Origin: Chloroflexota bacterium | GTDB taxonomy: Bacteria; Chloroflexota; UBA11872; VXOZ01 | Length of the DNA: 64,000 bases | Direction: 5' to 3' | NCBI GenBank assembly: GCA_012270555.1 | Contig: JAAXIC010000024.1 | Coordinates: 1-64,000 of the forward strand | In this document: positions 39,496 through 48,695 of the stretch, piece by piece | How the letters are laid out: each line of letters begins with the position of its first letter | Position numbering within the stretch: position 1 is the stretch's first letter | Notes under the pieces: model-generated | Databases searched by the model: none | Told to the model about the DNA's origin: nothing | The model's input: the letters and a program-made list of their open reading frames with translations, nothing else | Translations under genes and position numbers: made by a program

Positions 39496-40782
39496 ATGTC
39501 GAGAATATTGAAGACGTTAACGCTGTTCATTGCAGCAAGCGCGCTGGTTTTGCTGGCGGCAGCTTGTGCCACTGAGCCGGCTGCCGAGCCGGAAATGGCC
39601 GAGGAAGAAGCAATGGCGGCGCCTACCGTAAAGATCGGTGTGCTGCTCCCCTTCAGCGGGGCGCTCAGTGAGTTTGGCGCGGCATTCCAGAAGGCGGCGG
39701 ATCTCGCCGGGGAGCACCTGGCCGCTGCCGGCTATCCGGTAGAAATCGTCTATGGCGATACCGAGACCAACCCCACGGCAGCCGTGGAGGCGGCCCGCAA
39801 GCTGGTGGATGTTGACCAGGTACACGCGGTAATTGGTGCTGCCGCGAGTAGCTCCAGTTTGGCCGTGGCTGAGTCGGTGACGATCCCCAAGGGCGTGCCA
39901 CAGATTTCATACGCCTCCACGTCGCCGCTGCTCACGATACTGCCCGCTGATGAGGGCCAGGACTTCCTCTTCCGCACCGTGCCGTCAGATGCGCTGCAGG
40001 GCGTGGTGCTGGCCGGTGTGGCGGTCGAGCAGGGGTACACAAACGTCGCCATTCTCTACGTCAACAATCCCTACGGCCAGGGCTTGAAGGACAACTTTCA
40101 GGCGGCGTTCGAGGCCGCGGGCGGCACCGTGAGCGCCGCTGTGCCCCACGACGAAGCGGAGGCTACCACCTATGTAGCGGAACTCCGCAGAGCGATCGAG
40201 GGTGAGCCAGAAGTGCTGCTGGCGTTGAGCTACGCCGGCCACGCGACCATCTATCTGCGTGAGGCCATTGAGAACGACTTCATTACGAAGTTCCTCTTCG
40301 TGGACGGCACCAAGTCGCAGGCCATTATCGAGGCCGTCGGCGCCGCGAACCTGGAGGGCATGCTCGGCACGGCCCCCGGTTCCGCCGAGACGCCGTCACT
40401 TGAGCTCTTTACGTCAGACTACCAGGCGAAGTACGGCGAATTGCCGCCGTTGCCCTTCATGACCAACGTCTACGATTCCATCGTCATTGCGGCCTTGGCG
40501 GCACTGGCGGCTGAGGTTTCCGGCGCGGAGGTGACGCCCGCCGCGGTCCGCGACATGCTGCGCACGGTCTCCAATCCTGACGGAGACACGGCTGCGGCCG
40601 GCGCGGCCGGAGTCAAGGCTGCCGTTGAGGCTCTACGCGCCGGCGGGAGCATCAACTACGAAGGCGCCGCGGGCGCCCACGACTTCGACGCGAACGGCGA
40701 CGTGACCACGCCCATCGAGGTCTGGAAATATGCCGGCGGCACTATCGAGACCGTCCGTACGGAGGAGGTCACAATAGAATAG
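39496..40782 (+). CDS. Branched-chain amino-acid type (LivJ/K) ABC substrate-binding lipoprotein
   Basis: Lipobox LLAAACATEP; VKIGVLLPFSGALSEFGAAFQKAADLA; Liv-type periplasmic fold. Confidence 0.92.
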   Translation: MSRILKTLTLFIAASALVLLAAACATEPAAEPEMAEEEAMAAPTVKIGVLLPFSGALSEFGAAFQKAADLAGEHLAAAGYPVEIVYGDTETNPTAAVEAARKLVDVDQVHAVIGAAASSSSLAVAESVTIPKGVPQISYASTSPLLTILPADEGQDFLFRTVPSDALQGVVLAGVAVEQGYTNVAILYVNNPYGQGLKDNFQAAFEAAGGTVSAAVPHDEAEATTYVAELRRAIEGEPEVLLALSYAGHATIYLREAIENDFITKFLFVDGTKSQAIIEAVGAANLEGMLGTAPGSAETPSLELFTSDYQAKYGELPPLPFMTNVYDSIVIAALAALAAEVSGAEVTPAAVRDMLRTVSNPDGDTAAAGAAGVKAAVEALRAGGSINYEGAAGAHDFDANGDVTTPIEVWKYAGGTIETVRTEEVTIE

Positions 40783-40813
40783 CCGGTGTCGGCGTTAACT
40801 GTTTGAATCCTCT

Positions 40814-40840
40814 AGAGGGCTGGCGCTCGGCCAGCCCTCT
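40814..40840 (+). terminator. Hairpin downstream of the binding-protein gene, terminator-like but no T-tract
   Basis: Perfect 11 bp stem AGAGGGCTGGC-GCTCG-GCCAGCCCTCT. Confidence 0.5.
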
Positions 40841-41233
40841 GTGATTCCCTGGAAACCGCGACGTTTCAGGTTGTTGCTCTGGCTATTGAAACCAAAATCC
40901 GTTCACGTTTCGACAAGCATGTGCTGAGCTTGTCGAAGTGCTCAGCACGAACGGATTCATTTGTTTTCATTACCTTGAATCCTTCTGCCGCCAAACCGTA
41001 GCGTGGGAGCTTGCCTCCCCACGCCGACGACCCTTGCGCGACTGCGCATGCTCCCTCTCCCAAGACTGGGAGAGGGCCGGGGTGAGGGTTGAAAGTTGAA
41101 ACTGCCCGTCGCGCGTGTGAGGCAAGCCATGGGATGAAGCACCCAACGCCCCGCACAGTCTATAATCGAAAGAGAACTAAGCTCCCTAAGCCAATTCAGC
41201 AAAAGCAAGAACGAGCAGAGGAGAGACCACCGC

Positions 41234-42061
41234 ATGACGACAAAGACTCAATACGGCAAGATGACCTGGCCGGAGATCAAGGAGGCGGCGGCGCAGGGAC
41301 GGGTGGCCCTGTTGCCTACGGGCTGCATCGAAGACCACGGCCCGCACTTGCCGCTGGACGTGGACGTGCTGCTGCCCACCACCATCTGCGAACGCGCGGC
41401 GGAACTCGTACCCGATCAGTGCGTGGTGGTGCCGGCGGTGGCCCACGGGTACGATCCGCACCACCTGGACTTTCCCGGCGTGATCCACGTGGACGGTGAC
41501 GTGTTCGTGCGCTACCTCGTGGATATCTGCAAGTCGCTCATCCACCACGGCTTTCCCCGCATCATCATGCTCAACGGCCACGGCAGCAATACGGCCTTTA
41601 CCGAGGTTGCCGCACGATTGGCGGTTATCGAAACTGAAGGCGAGGGCTTGGTCTACGCCCTGAACCACTGGGGTATCGCCGAGGTGCGCAAGGTGGTGGC
41701 CGAATTGCGCGATTCGCCCCATGGCGGCATGTCCCACGGCGGCGAACTGGAGACCAGCCTCTACCTCGCCATCGATCCCGACAACGTCTACATGGATAAG
41801 GCGGCGGCGGAGATCCCACCGGACTTGCCGATGAGCTTGGGCGGTTGGAACGACCTCGTCGCCGGCCGGTCTGAGGAGGCCAACCACGCGGTGGCCATGC
41901 CGTATTGGAGCACGTTTTCCAAGACCGGCGTGCGCGGCGATCCGACGGTAGCAACCGCCGAGAAGGGCCGGAAGTTCTTAGAGGCCGGTGCTCGCGGTCT
42001 GGCCCAAATGGTGAAGGACTTGCGTGAACTAGAGGTCAACCCGCGCGTAGACCGCCATTAA
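41234..42061 (+). CDS. Creatininase-family amidohydrolase, copy 3 (more divergent)
   Basis: ALLPTGCIEDHGPHLPLDVDVLLP; IIMLNGHGSNTAFTEVAARLAV; HGGELETSLYLAI. Confidence 0.9.
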   Translation: MTTKTQYGKMTWPEIKEAAAQGRVALLPTGCIEDHGPHLPLDVDVLLPTTICERAAELVPDQCVVVPAVAHGYDPHHLDFPGVIHVDGDVFVRYLVDICKSLIHHGFPRIIMLNGHGSNTAFTEVAARLAVIETEGEGLVYALNHWGIAEVRKVVAELRDSPHGGMSHGGELETSLYLAIDPDNVYMDKAAAEIPPDLPMSLGGWNDLVAGRSEEANHAVAMPYWSTFSKTGVRGDPTVATAEKGRKFLEAGARGLAQMVKDLRELEVNPRVDRH

Positions 42062-42259
42062 CACTTGCCTCAGTCCACTTTTGGCAGATCGCGCAGACCG
42101 CGATATACAGGACTCTAATCTTGTCCCCTCTCCCTCTGGGAGAGGGCTAGGGTGAGGGTCTTACGATAGGAGATGATTGAGATTAATAGGTACGAGCGCC
42201 GGTTCTCGACACAGACTGTGCTTCCAGTACGCGCGAATCGCTAGAAGGAGAACTGCCCG

Positions 42260-43900
42260 TTGGAGTCTTCCACCACCCCTGACACACCCGTTGTATCCGC
42301 GCTCCGTGATTCCCACGAAAGCGCGCCTCCGCAGGGGGAGAGGAATCCATCTTCACGTCCCAGCAACACCCGCGAATGCGTGGTGGTGCTCGACTTTGGC
42401 TCCCAGTACAGCCCGCTCATCGTGCGCCGCATCCGCGAATGCGGCGTCTACGCGGAACTCATGCCCTATGATGCCGATGAAGATACGCTACGCGCCCTCA
42501 ACCCCCGCGCCCTGGTGCTCTCCGGCGGTCCGTCCAGCGCCTATGCGCCCGGCGCGCCGCACCCGCAGCGGTACGTTTGGGAAGGTGATTGGCCGGTCTT
42601 GGGCATCTGCTACGGCATGCAGCTCATGGCGCAAGCGTTGGGCGGCAACGTGGAGCCTGCAGAACGGCGCGAATACGGCCACGCGATGATCCACGCGGAG
42701 GATGCCGCTGGCATTTTTGCGGACCTCGCTCCCGACCAGGACGTATGGATGAGCCACGGCGACCACATCACGGCGCTGCCGCCGGGCTTCCAGATGCTGG
42801 CGTCGTCGGCCAATTCGCCCATTGCCGCCATGGGCAACGCTCAGGGCATGATCGGCATCCAGTTTCACCCCGAGGTGGCGCACACGCCTGAAGGCATGGC
42901 GATCATGCGCAACTTTCTCTTTGAGGTCTGCGGGCTGCGCGGCGACTGGACGCCCGCCGCCTTCATCGACGAGGCGGTGGCGGAGATTCAGGCACAGGTG
43001 GGCGACCAGCGCGTCATCCTGGCGCTCTCCGGCGGCGTGGACTCCACCGTGGCGGCGGCGCTGCTGCATCGCGCCATCGGCGACCGGCTAATCAACGTGT
43101 TTGTGGACAACGGCCTGCTGCGCCTCAACGAACCGGACTGGGTGGAAGACAGCCTGACACGCCTCGGTATTCCCGTGCGGCGCGTGGACGCCCGCGCCCG
43201 ATTCTTGGATGCACTGGCTGGTGTTACCGACCCGGAAAAGAAGCGGCGGATCATTGGGGAAACATTTATTGACGTCTTCGAGGACGAGGCCCAGCGGCAC
43301 GCGCCCGTGGACTTCCTGGCCCAGGGCACCATCTATTCCGACGTGATCGAGAGCCGCGCGCCGGATTCCAAAGCCGCCGCCCGCATCAAGAGCCACCACA
43401 ACGTGGGCGGCCTGCCGGACACCATGCGCCTCACCCTCGTCGAGCCTCTGCGCAAGCTCTTCAAGGACGAGGTGCGCACTGTGGGCGAGGAGTTGGGACT
43501 GCCCCACGAGCTGGTCTGGCGGCATCCGTTCCCGGGGCCGGGTCTCGCCGTGCGCGTGCTCGGCGCGGTGACGGAACAGAAGCTGCACATTGTGCGCCTG
43601 GCGGACGCAATTCTTACGGAAGAGTTACGCGCTGCCTCGCTTTATGAAGAATACTGGCAGGTGCTGGCCGTGCTGCCCGACGTGCAGAGCGTCGGCGTGA
43701 TGGGCGACGAACGCACCTACGACCACCTGGTCGCCCTGCGCGCTATCGAAAGCCAGGACGCCATGACCGCCAACTGGGCCCGCATCCCCCACGACGTGCT
43801 GGCCCGCATCTCCAGCCGCATCGTCAACGAAGTCCCCCACGTCAACCGCGTCGTCTACGACATCACCAACAAGCCGCCTGCGACCATCGAGTGGGAATAG
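42260..43900 (+). CDS. guaA: GMP synthase (glutamine-hydrolysing)
   Basis: GATase [38 protein letters not shown]-loop [18 protein letters not shown]-terminal [19 protein letters not shown] start preceded by GAAGGAG. Confidence 0.97.
   Translation: MESSTTPDTPVVSALRDSHESAPPQGERNPSSRPSNTRECVVVLDFGSQYSPLIVRRIRECGVYAELMPYDADEDTLRALNPRALVLSGGPSSAYAPGAPHPQRYVWEGDWPVLGICYGMQLMAQALGGNVEPAERREYGHAMIHAEDAAGIFADLAPDQDVWMSHGDHITALPPGFQMLASSANSPIAAMGNAQGMIGIQFHPEVAHTPEGMAIMRNFLFEVCGLRGDWTPAAFIDEAVAEIQAQVGDQRVILALSGGVDSTVAAALLHRAIGDRLINVFVDNGLLRLNEPDWVEDSLTRLGIPVRRVDARARFLDALAGVTDPEKKRRIIGETFIDVFEDEAQRHAPVDFLAQGTIYSDVIESRAPDSKAAARIKSHHNVGGLPDTMRLTLVEPLRKLFKDEVRTVGEELGLPHELVWRHPFPGPGLAVRVLGAVTEQKLHIVRLADAILTEELRAASLYEEYWQVLAVLPDVQSVGVMGDERTYDHLVALRAIESQDAMTANWARIPHDVLARISSRIVNEVPHVNRVVYDITNKPPATIEWE
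42303..42354 (+). repeat. Family B dispersed repeat inside the 5' coding region of guaA
   Basis: GTGATTCCCACGAAAGCGCGCCTCCGCAGGGGGAGAGGAATCCATCTTC matches intergenic copies at 9611-9656 and 47598-47648. Confidence 0.85.
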
Positions 43901-44032
43901 TTAGCTTTAGCGAGCACTGCCTGATCTGCTAGCAAACCCCTAAATGATCCTACTTTGACGGCGGCATCGGGGCGCGTAGTTGGAGATTCGACATCGCTCT
44001 AGGTTTCCTCGTTTAGACAAGCGTTACCACCC

Positions 44033-44060
44033 GTAGGGGCACGATATATCGTGCCCCTAC
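44033..44060. repeat. 28 bp perfect palindrome GTAGGGGCACGATATATCGTGCCCCTAC
   Basis: Read directly; exact self reverse complement. Confidence 0.95.
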
Positions 44061-44240
44061 GCCTTGTTCGTGGGAGTCCCTAGCTCAACCCTCACCCCAG
44101 CCCTCTCCCAGTCTTGGGAGAGGGAGACTGTGGCTGCAGTTGAGGGGCTTCTCCGGATGCGAAAAGTAGACCGTTACCTTTGGCGAGATGTGCACAAGGC
44201 CCGTGGGTGCCGTATCGTCTGATCTCTGTGTAGACGACCC

Positions 44241-45308
44241 TTACGCCGCTGCCAGGGTAGCCTCCATGCGGCGGCCGAGGGCGGCGACGCCGAGGAGGAA
44301 GACGGCGCAGATGGCGAAGCCGATGGCGAGTTCCACCCACACGTCGGCGAGGCCGGCACCGTGGATGGCGATGTCGAACAGGGGCGAGAGGAAGTAGTAG
44401 GTGGGGAAGACTTTGGCGATCCACTGGGGTAGGTTGGGCCAGATGAAGAAGATCACGGGGGCGAGCAGCACGATAGCGCCGGACTTCCAGATGGTGTAAA
44501 GCGCCTTGGTGTCTTTGGCAAAGGAGCCGAGCATCAGGCCGACCTCCGCCGCCATGAGCGTCGCCAGCACGAGCACCAGGAGCAGGGCGGCGGTGTTGGT
44601 ACCGAGCGCGCCGTTCAGCGCCAGCGTGACCGTGCCGGTGGCCATGGCCAGGATGAAGCCCAACGCGCCCTTGCCGAGCAGGACGTCGCCCAGCCGGGTT
44701 GGCGTCACGAGCAGCGCGGTGAGCGTTCTTTTTTCCTTTTCTTCCACGAGGCTTGTCGCCGGGGTCAAAGCACCCGCGATGAGCACCGCCATGAGCACGA
44801 TCAACGGCAGCAGGCGCGAGACGAGCGGCACGGACTCACCGTCGCCGACGGTGACGGTTTCCACCTCAATCGGCGCGGGCGAGCCCGCCACCTCGCGGAT
44901 GAGGTCGATCATGGTCACCCCCAGCACCACGCGATTCGAGGCCAGGCTCTGGCCGCCGAAGAAGAACTGCACGTTGGGCATCTGACCGGCCTGCAACGCG
45001 CCATCAAAGCCCGAGGGCAGCACGAGGCCGGCGTCCAGGTCGTTGTTCTCCACCATCTGTTTCAAGATGGCGGCCGACTCCGGAAACTTCACCTGAACGC
45101 CGTCGATGTCGCGGGCGTTCCGGACGATCTGCGAATCACCCTCGTCCACAATGCCGAGCCGGGGCGCGGGGTCGAAGAGGCTGCCGAACACCACGCGAAT
45201 GAGAAGCGTGAGAATCACGGGCAGGGCGATGGCGTAGAGAAAGATAGGCGAGCGCGGCCCGACGCCCAGGTCTTTGCGCAGCAGGTGTAGCGCGTGTACT
45301 CCAACCAT
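44241..45308 (-). CDS. ABC-2 type transporter permease
   Basis: Signal-anchor plus C-terminal TM bundle; LVEEKEKRTLTALLVTPTRLGDVLLGKGALGFILA. Confidence 0.88.
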   Translation of the reverse strand: MVGVHALHLLRKDLGVGPRSPIFLYAIALPVILTLLIRVVFGSLFDPAPRLGIVDEGDSQIVRNARDIDGVQVKFPESAAILKQMVENNDLDAGLVLPSGFDGALQAGQMPNVQFFFGGQSLASNRVVLGVTMIDLIREVAGSPAPIEVETVTVGDGESVPLVSRLLPLIVLMAVLIAGALTPATSLVEEKEKRTLTALLVTPTRLGDVLLGKGALGFILAMATGTVTLALNGALGTNTAALLLVLVLATLMAAEVGLMLGSFAKDTKALYTIWKSGAIVLLAPVIFFIWPNLPQWIAKVFPTYYFLSPLFDIAIHGAGLADVWVELAIGFAICAVFLLGVAALGRRMEATLAAA

Positions 45309-45481
45309 TGTCCTTCGCCTTTCCGCTCAATCCGTGTAGCGCGGGGGCTTGTCCCCTGCTCTTTTCTCTATTTCTCTTGTACTATGCTGCTCCCGCCGTT
45401 CACCCTTCGACAGGCTCAGGGCGAACGGCTTACTTTCCACTCCTAGAGATGCAATCCATAGGCGTGTCCTCCGCTCCTATA

Positions 45482-46594
45482 TTAGAGCGTTTCCACTCTC
45501 CTCTTGAGAATAACCAGCCCCGCCGCGAAGGCGATCACGCACCACCCCAGCGCCAGGCCGAGGTGCGGCAGGACTTCCAACCAACCGGCGTTGTAGGCGC
45601 TGGACTGCACAACCGCTTGGACCAGTCCGTATGACGGCAAGACCTGCACCCACGCGGCGGCAGAACCCGGAAAAAGCACGGCAATTGCCGGAATCATAAG
45701 CGGGATCATGAACGCCATGCCGTAGAAGAGCGTCTCGATGAAGTCCTTGCCCGCCGCGCCCGCAATCAGGCCGCAGCCGGTCACCAGCACCGCGCCCAGC
45801 AACACGGCGGCCAGTAGGATGAAGGGCTGGTTGGCGAAAGAGCCGATGATGAGCAATAGAAGCACGGCTTGGGCAAAGGCCATGCCCGTGCCCAGGAGGC
45901 CTTTGGCCGCCAGAAAGTCCGAGACCCGCGTTGGCGAAACGAGCACGGCGGTCACCGTGCGCGCTTGGATTTCGGTAGCGACCAACGAACTCAGGGCAAA
46001 GGTTTCGATAATGAGCGCCAAGAACGCGAAGAGGGGCCGGATCTTCTCGCGAAACGGCACCTGAGCGCCCACGCGGTCTTCGCCGAGCACGATCACCTCG
46101 CGATCGGGATCGGCCACCGGCAGCGGATTGCCGGACAGCGCGTAAGCGATCTCACGCACAAAGCTTTCCATAGCGCCGCGCAGTTCCACGGGCACGTTGG
46201 CGTCCACGTACACCCGCACCGTAGTCTGCTGTCCGGCGGCGACGCGCTGCAGGAAGTCAGCGGGGAACGCCAGCCCGATGGCAAGCGGCTGTTCCGGCTC
46301 CGCGCCGCCCATACCCAGCGCCGCCTCAAGCGCTGCAACCGATTCGAATTGTACAAGCTCGATCCCTACGCCTTGGTCATCCATGGCCGCCGCGAAGATT
46401 TCGTCCATGCCGGTCTGGTGAATGCCAACGGCGAAAGACTCGTCCACGCTGCTCGGCATCAGCCAAAAGGCGACGCCGTAGATCACGATGCTGATCACGG
46501 TGATCACCACGAAGAACCGTTCGCGGCTGTACTCGCGGAGGTCTTTGCGGACTATTGCCCAGACGATGGCGGCGCGTGAGACTTGGGCGCTCAT
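45482..46594 (-). CDS. ABC-2 type transporter permease
   Basis: IVRKDLREYSRERFFVVITVISI; VATEIQARTVTAVLVSPTRVSDFLAAKGLLGTGMAF. Confidence 0.88.
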   Translation of the reverse strand: MSAQVSRAAIVWAIVRKDLREYSRERFFVVITVISIVIYGVAFWLMPSSVDESFAVGIHQTGMDEIFAAAMDDQGVGIELVQFESVAALEAALGMGGAEPEQPLAIGLAFPADFLQRVAAGQQTTVRVYVDANVPVELRGAMESFVREIAYALSGNPLPVADPDREVIVLGEDRVGAQVPFREKIRPLFAFLALIIETFALSSLVATEIQARTVTAVLVSPTRVSDFLAAKGLLGTGMAFAQAVLLLLIIGSFANQPFILLAAVLLGAVLVTGCGLIAGAAGKDFIETLFYGMAFMIPLMIPAIAVLFPGSAAAWVQVLPSYGLVQAVVQSSAYNAGWLEVLPHLGLALGWCVIAFAAGLVILKRRVETL

Positions 46595-46659
46595 GTTTGC
46601 CGTCCTCTGCTCATCCCGCTCGCAGTCCTTTACCGCTCATTACTCTTGTCCTCGAGCCG

Positions 46660-47523
46660 TCATTCCTGCAGTCCCCTGCCCGTGAGGGTGATGAAAACGG
46701 CTTCCAGCGTCGCCTCTTCCGTGTGAATGGTGAGCAAGCCCTCCGCGCCCACCACCGCCTTGAGCTGGTCGCCGGTGTCGCTGGCATCCAGGGGCACAAC
46801 CCGCTCGCGGATCTCGCCATTGGCGCGGGTGCGCACCCGCACGGAACGCTGGCCGTGGGCGAGCTTGAGGTTCTCCGGCGTGTCCAGCGCCGCGATTGTG
46901 CCGTCATTGATGAACGCCACGCGGTCCGAGAGCTTGTCCGCCTCATCCATGTCGTGGGTGGTGAGCAAAATGGCCGCGCCGCGCGCGGCTTCCTCTTCGA
47001 TCACGCGGCGGATGGCCTGCGAGGAGACCGGATCGAGCCCGTCGGTCGGCTCGTCGAGGAAAAGTATGTCGGGATTGTTCAGCAGGCACCGGGCGACCAT
47101 GAGGCGCTGCTGCATGCCCTTGGAGTAGCCCTTCACGCGGTCGTCGGCGCGGTCGGCCAAGCCGACCCGCTGCAGCAACGGCGTAGGATCGAAATCGCGT
47201 ATCCCAAAGAGCCGGGCGAAGAAGCGCAAATTCTCTTTGGCGGAAAGGTTGAGGTAGAGGTTCTTTTCCTCAAAGCAGACGCCGATGCGGCCCTGAATGG
47301 CATCACGATCTTTGGCGACGTTCATGCCCAGGATCGCGATGTCACCGGTCTGCGGGCGCATCTGGCCGGTGAGCAGCTTGATGGTGGTGGACTTGCCCGC
47401 GCCGTTCGGCCCCAGAAAGCCCAAGACTTCGCCCTGGGCAACGCTAAAGCTAATGTCATCCACCGCCTTCACGTCGCCGTACGCATAACTGACGCCCTCA
47501 ACGCGAATGGCTTCTTCGCTCAT
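46660..47523 (-). CDS. ABC transporter ATP-binding protein (multidrug/NatA-like)
   Basis: FLGPNGAGKSTTIKLLTGQ; YSKGMQQRLMVARCLLNNPDILFLDEPTDGLDP. Confidence 0.94.
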   Translation of the reverse strand: MSEEAIRVEGVSYAYGDVKAVDDISFSVAQGEVLGFLGPNGAGKSTTIKLLTGQMRPQTGDIAILGMNVAKDRDAIQGRIGVCFEEKNLYLNLSAKENLRFFARLFGIRDFDPTPLLQRVGLADRADDRVKGYSKGMQQRLMVARCLLNNPDILFLDEPTDGLDPVSSQAIRRVIEEEAARGAAILLTTHDMDEADKLSDRVAFINDGTIAALDTPENLKLAHGQRSVRVRTRANGEIRERVVPLDASDTGDQLKAVVGAEGLLTIHTEEATLEAVFITLTGRGLQE

Positions 47524-47597
47524 GGGACTTCTCTCCTTGGACCTAGGCAGAACGGTGACTTAATCCGTCATTACCATGAAAATAGCACGAGAGACTC

Positions 47598-47648
47598 CGT
47601 CATTCCCGCGAAAGCTCGCCCCCGCACGGGGGCGCGGAATCCATCTTC
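47598..47648 (+). repeat. Family B dispersed repeat (CGTCATTCCCGCGAAAGC...GGAATCCATCTTC)
   Basis: Direct match to other copies in the window. Confidence 0.85.
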
Positions 47649-47767
47649 TCTCTTAGCAGCACTCTAAACGTGGTTACGTACATCAAACATGCCCTAGAAC
47701 TACAAGGGATTTCCGACCCCTCACCCCCGTATCGAGTACGGGGCAGGCTCTAACCCTCTCCCCCAGG

Positions 47768-47888
47768 AGAGGGAACCGCCGCCAGCATGGTCGGGACCCA
47801 CCTAATCCTCTTCCCAAGCAGAGGGAACTGCCGCCAGCAAGGTCGGGACCCAGTAATCCTCTGTCCCAGGAGAGGGACCGCCGACAAC
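47768..47888. repeat. Imperfect ~51-52 bp tandem repeat, about 2.4 units
   Basis: AGAGGGAACCGCCGCCAGCATGGTCGGGACCCACCTAATCCTCTTCCCAAGC / AGAGGGAACTGCCGCCAGCAAGGTCGGGACCCAGTAATCCTCTGTCCCAGG / AGAGGGACCGCCGACAAC. Confidence 0.85.
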
Positions 47889-47918
47889 AACAATCTGAAT
47901 CCTCATGCGTAGACTCTA

Positions 47919-48569
47919 TCACGAACAATTCAAGGCAGCGGCTGTAATTTCCCAAATTGCCGCAGCTACGTCGTCAACTGCCTCTTGCGCGTCAACTAAG
48001 CGCCAGCGGTCCGGTTCGGCTTGGGCTAGGCCGTGATACCCGGCAGCGACTCTCCGATGGAATTCCAGGTCAAGCCGGTCCATGCGGTTAGTTGATGCCG
48101 CAGAGGCGCCGGCGCCGAAACGACGCTGCAGCCCGTCCTCCACGGGCAGATCGAGCAGAATCGTTAGGTGCGGGGCAAGGCCGCCGGTAGCAAAGGCGTT
48201 GAGTGTGCGCAATGTCGCCAAGTCCTGACCGCGGGCGTAGCCCTGATACGCGAAGGTCGAATCGCTGTAGCGGTCGCAAATGATCACCTGCCCTGCGTCA
48301 AGTGCGGGCTGTATAACCTCATGGACAAGCTGCGCGCGGGCGGCGCACATGAGCAGCGCCTCGGTGTGGGGATGGATCTCGACGTTTTGCCGGTCCAGCA
48401 CCACGGCGCGGATGCGGTCACTGATGGGCGTGCCGCCCGGTTCGCGCGTGGTCACTACCGTACGCCCGGCGTGGCGCAGGCGGTCGGCGAGCAACTCCAC
48501 TTGGGTGGTCTTGCCGGAACCTTCGACGCCTTCGAATGTTATGAAACAGCCTTGCGGTGTGCTTACCAT
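47919..48569 (-). CDS. tmk: Thymidylate kinase (canonical)
   Basis: CFITFEGVEGSGKTTQVELLADRL; TTREPGGTPISDRIR; ICDRYSDSTFAYQGYARG. Confidence 0.96.
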   Translation of the reverse strand: MVSTPQGCFITFEGVEGSGKTTQVELLADRLRHAGRTVVTTREPGGTPISDRIRAVVLDRQNVEIHPHTEALLMCAARAQLVHEVIQPALDAGQVIICDRYSDSTFAYQGYARGQDLATLRTLNAFATGGLAPHLTILLDLPVEDGLQRRFGAGASAASTNRMDRLDLEFHRRVAAGYHGLAQAEPDRWRLVDAQEAVDDVAAAIWEITAAALNCS

Positions 48570-48600
48570 GCAGATTCCGATCTGCTCTTTCCACTACAAT

Positions 48601-48674
48601 GTCATTTCGAGCGCAGCGAGAAATCTAGAATGCCAGCAATTGAGATTCCTCGTCGCTTCACTCCTCGGAATGAC
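48601..48674. repeat. Family E inverted element (GTCATTTCGAGCGCAGCGAG ... CTCCTCGGAATGAC)
   Basis: Outer arms are imperfect inverted repeats. A partial copy lies near 60722-60751. Confidence 0.7.
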
Positions 48675-48695
48675 AAGACTCGGACACGCTACTCC

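Noticed and set aside
42240-42300. A downstream GTG as the certain guaA start
   Set aside because: Possible, but the upstream TTG has a better ribosome site, so I kept 42260 and flagged the uncertainty.
46555-47667. 370 aa ORF antisense to the ABC ATPase
   Set aside because: Shadow ORF; the opposite strand encodes an intact ATPase and the ORF runs into a Family B repeat.
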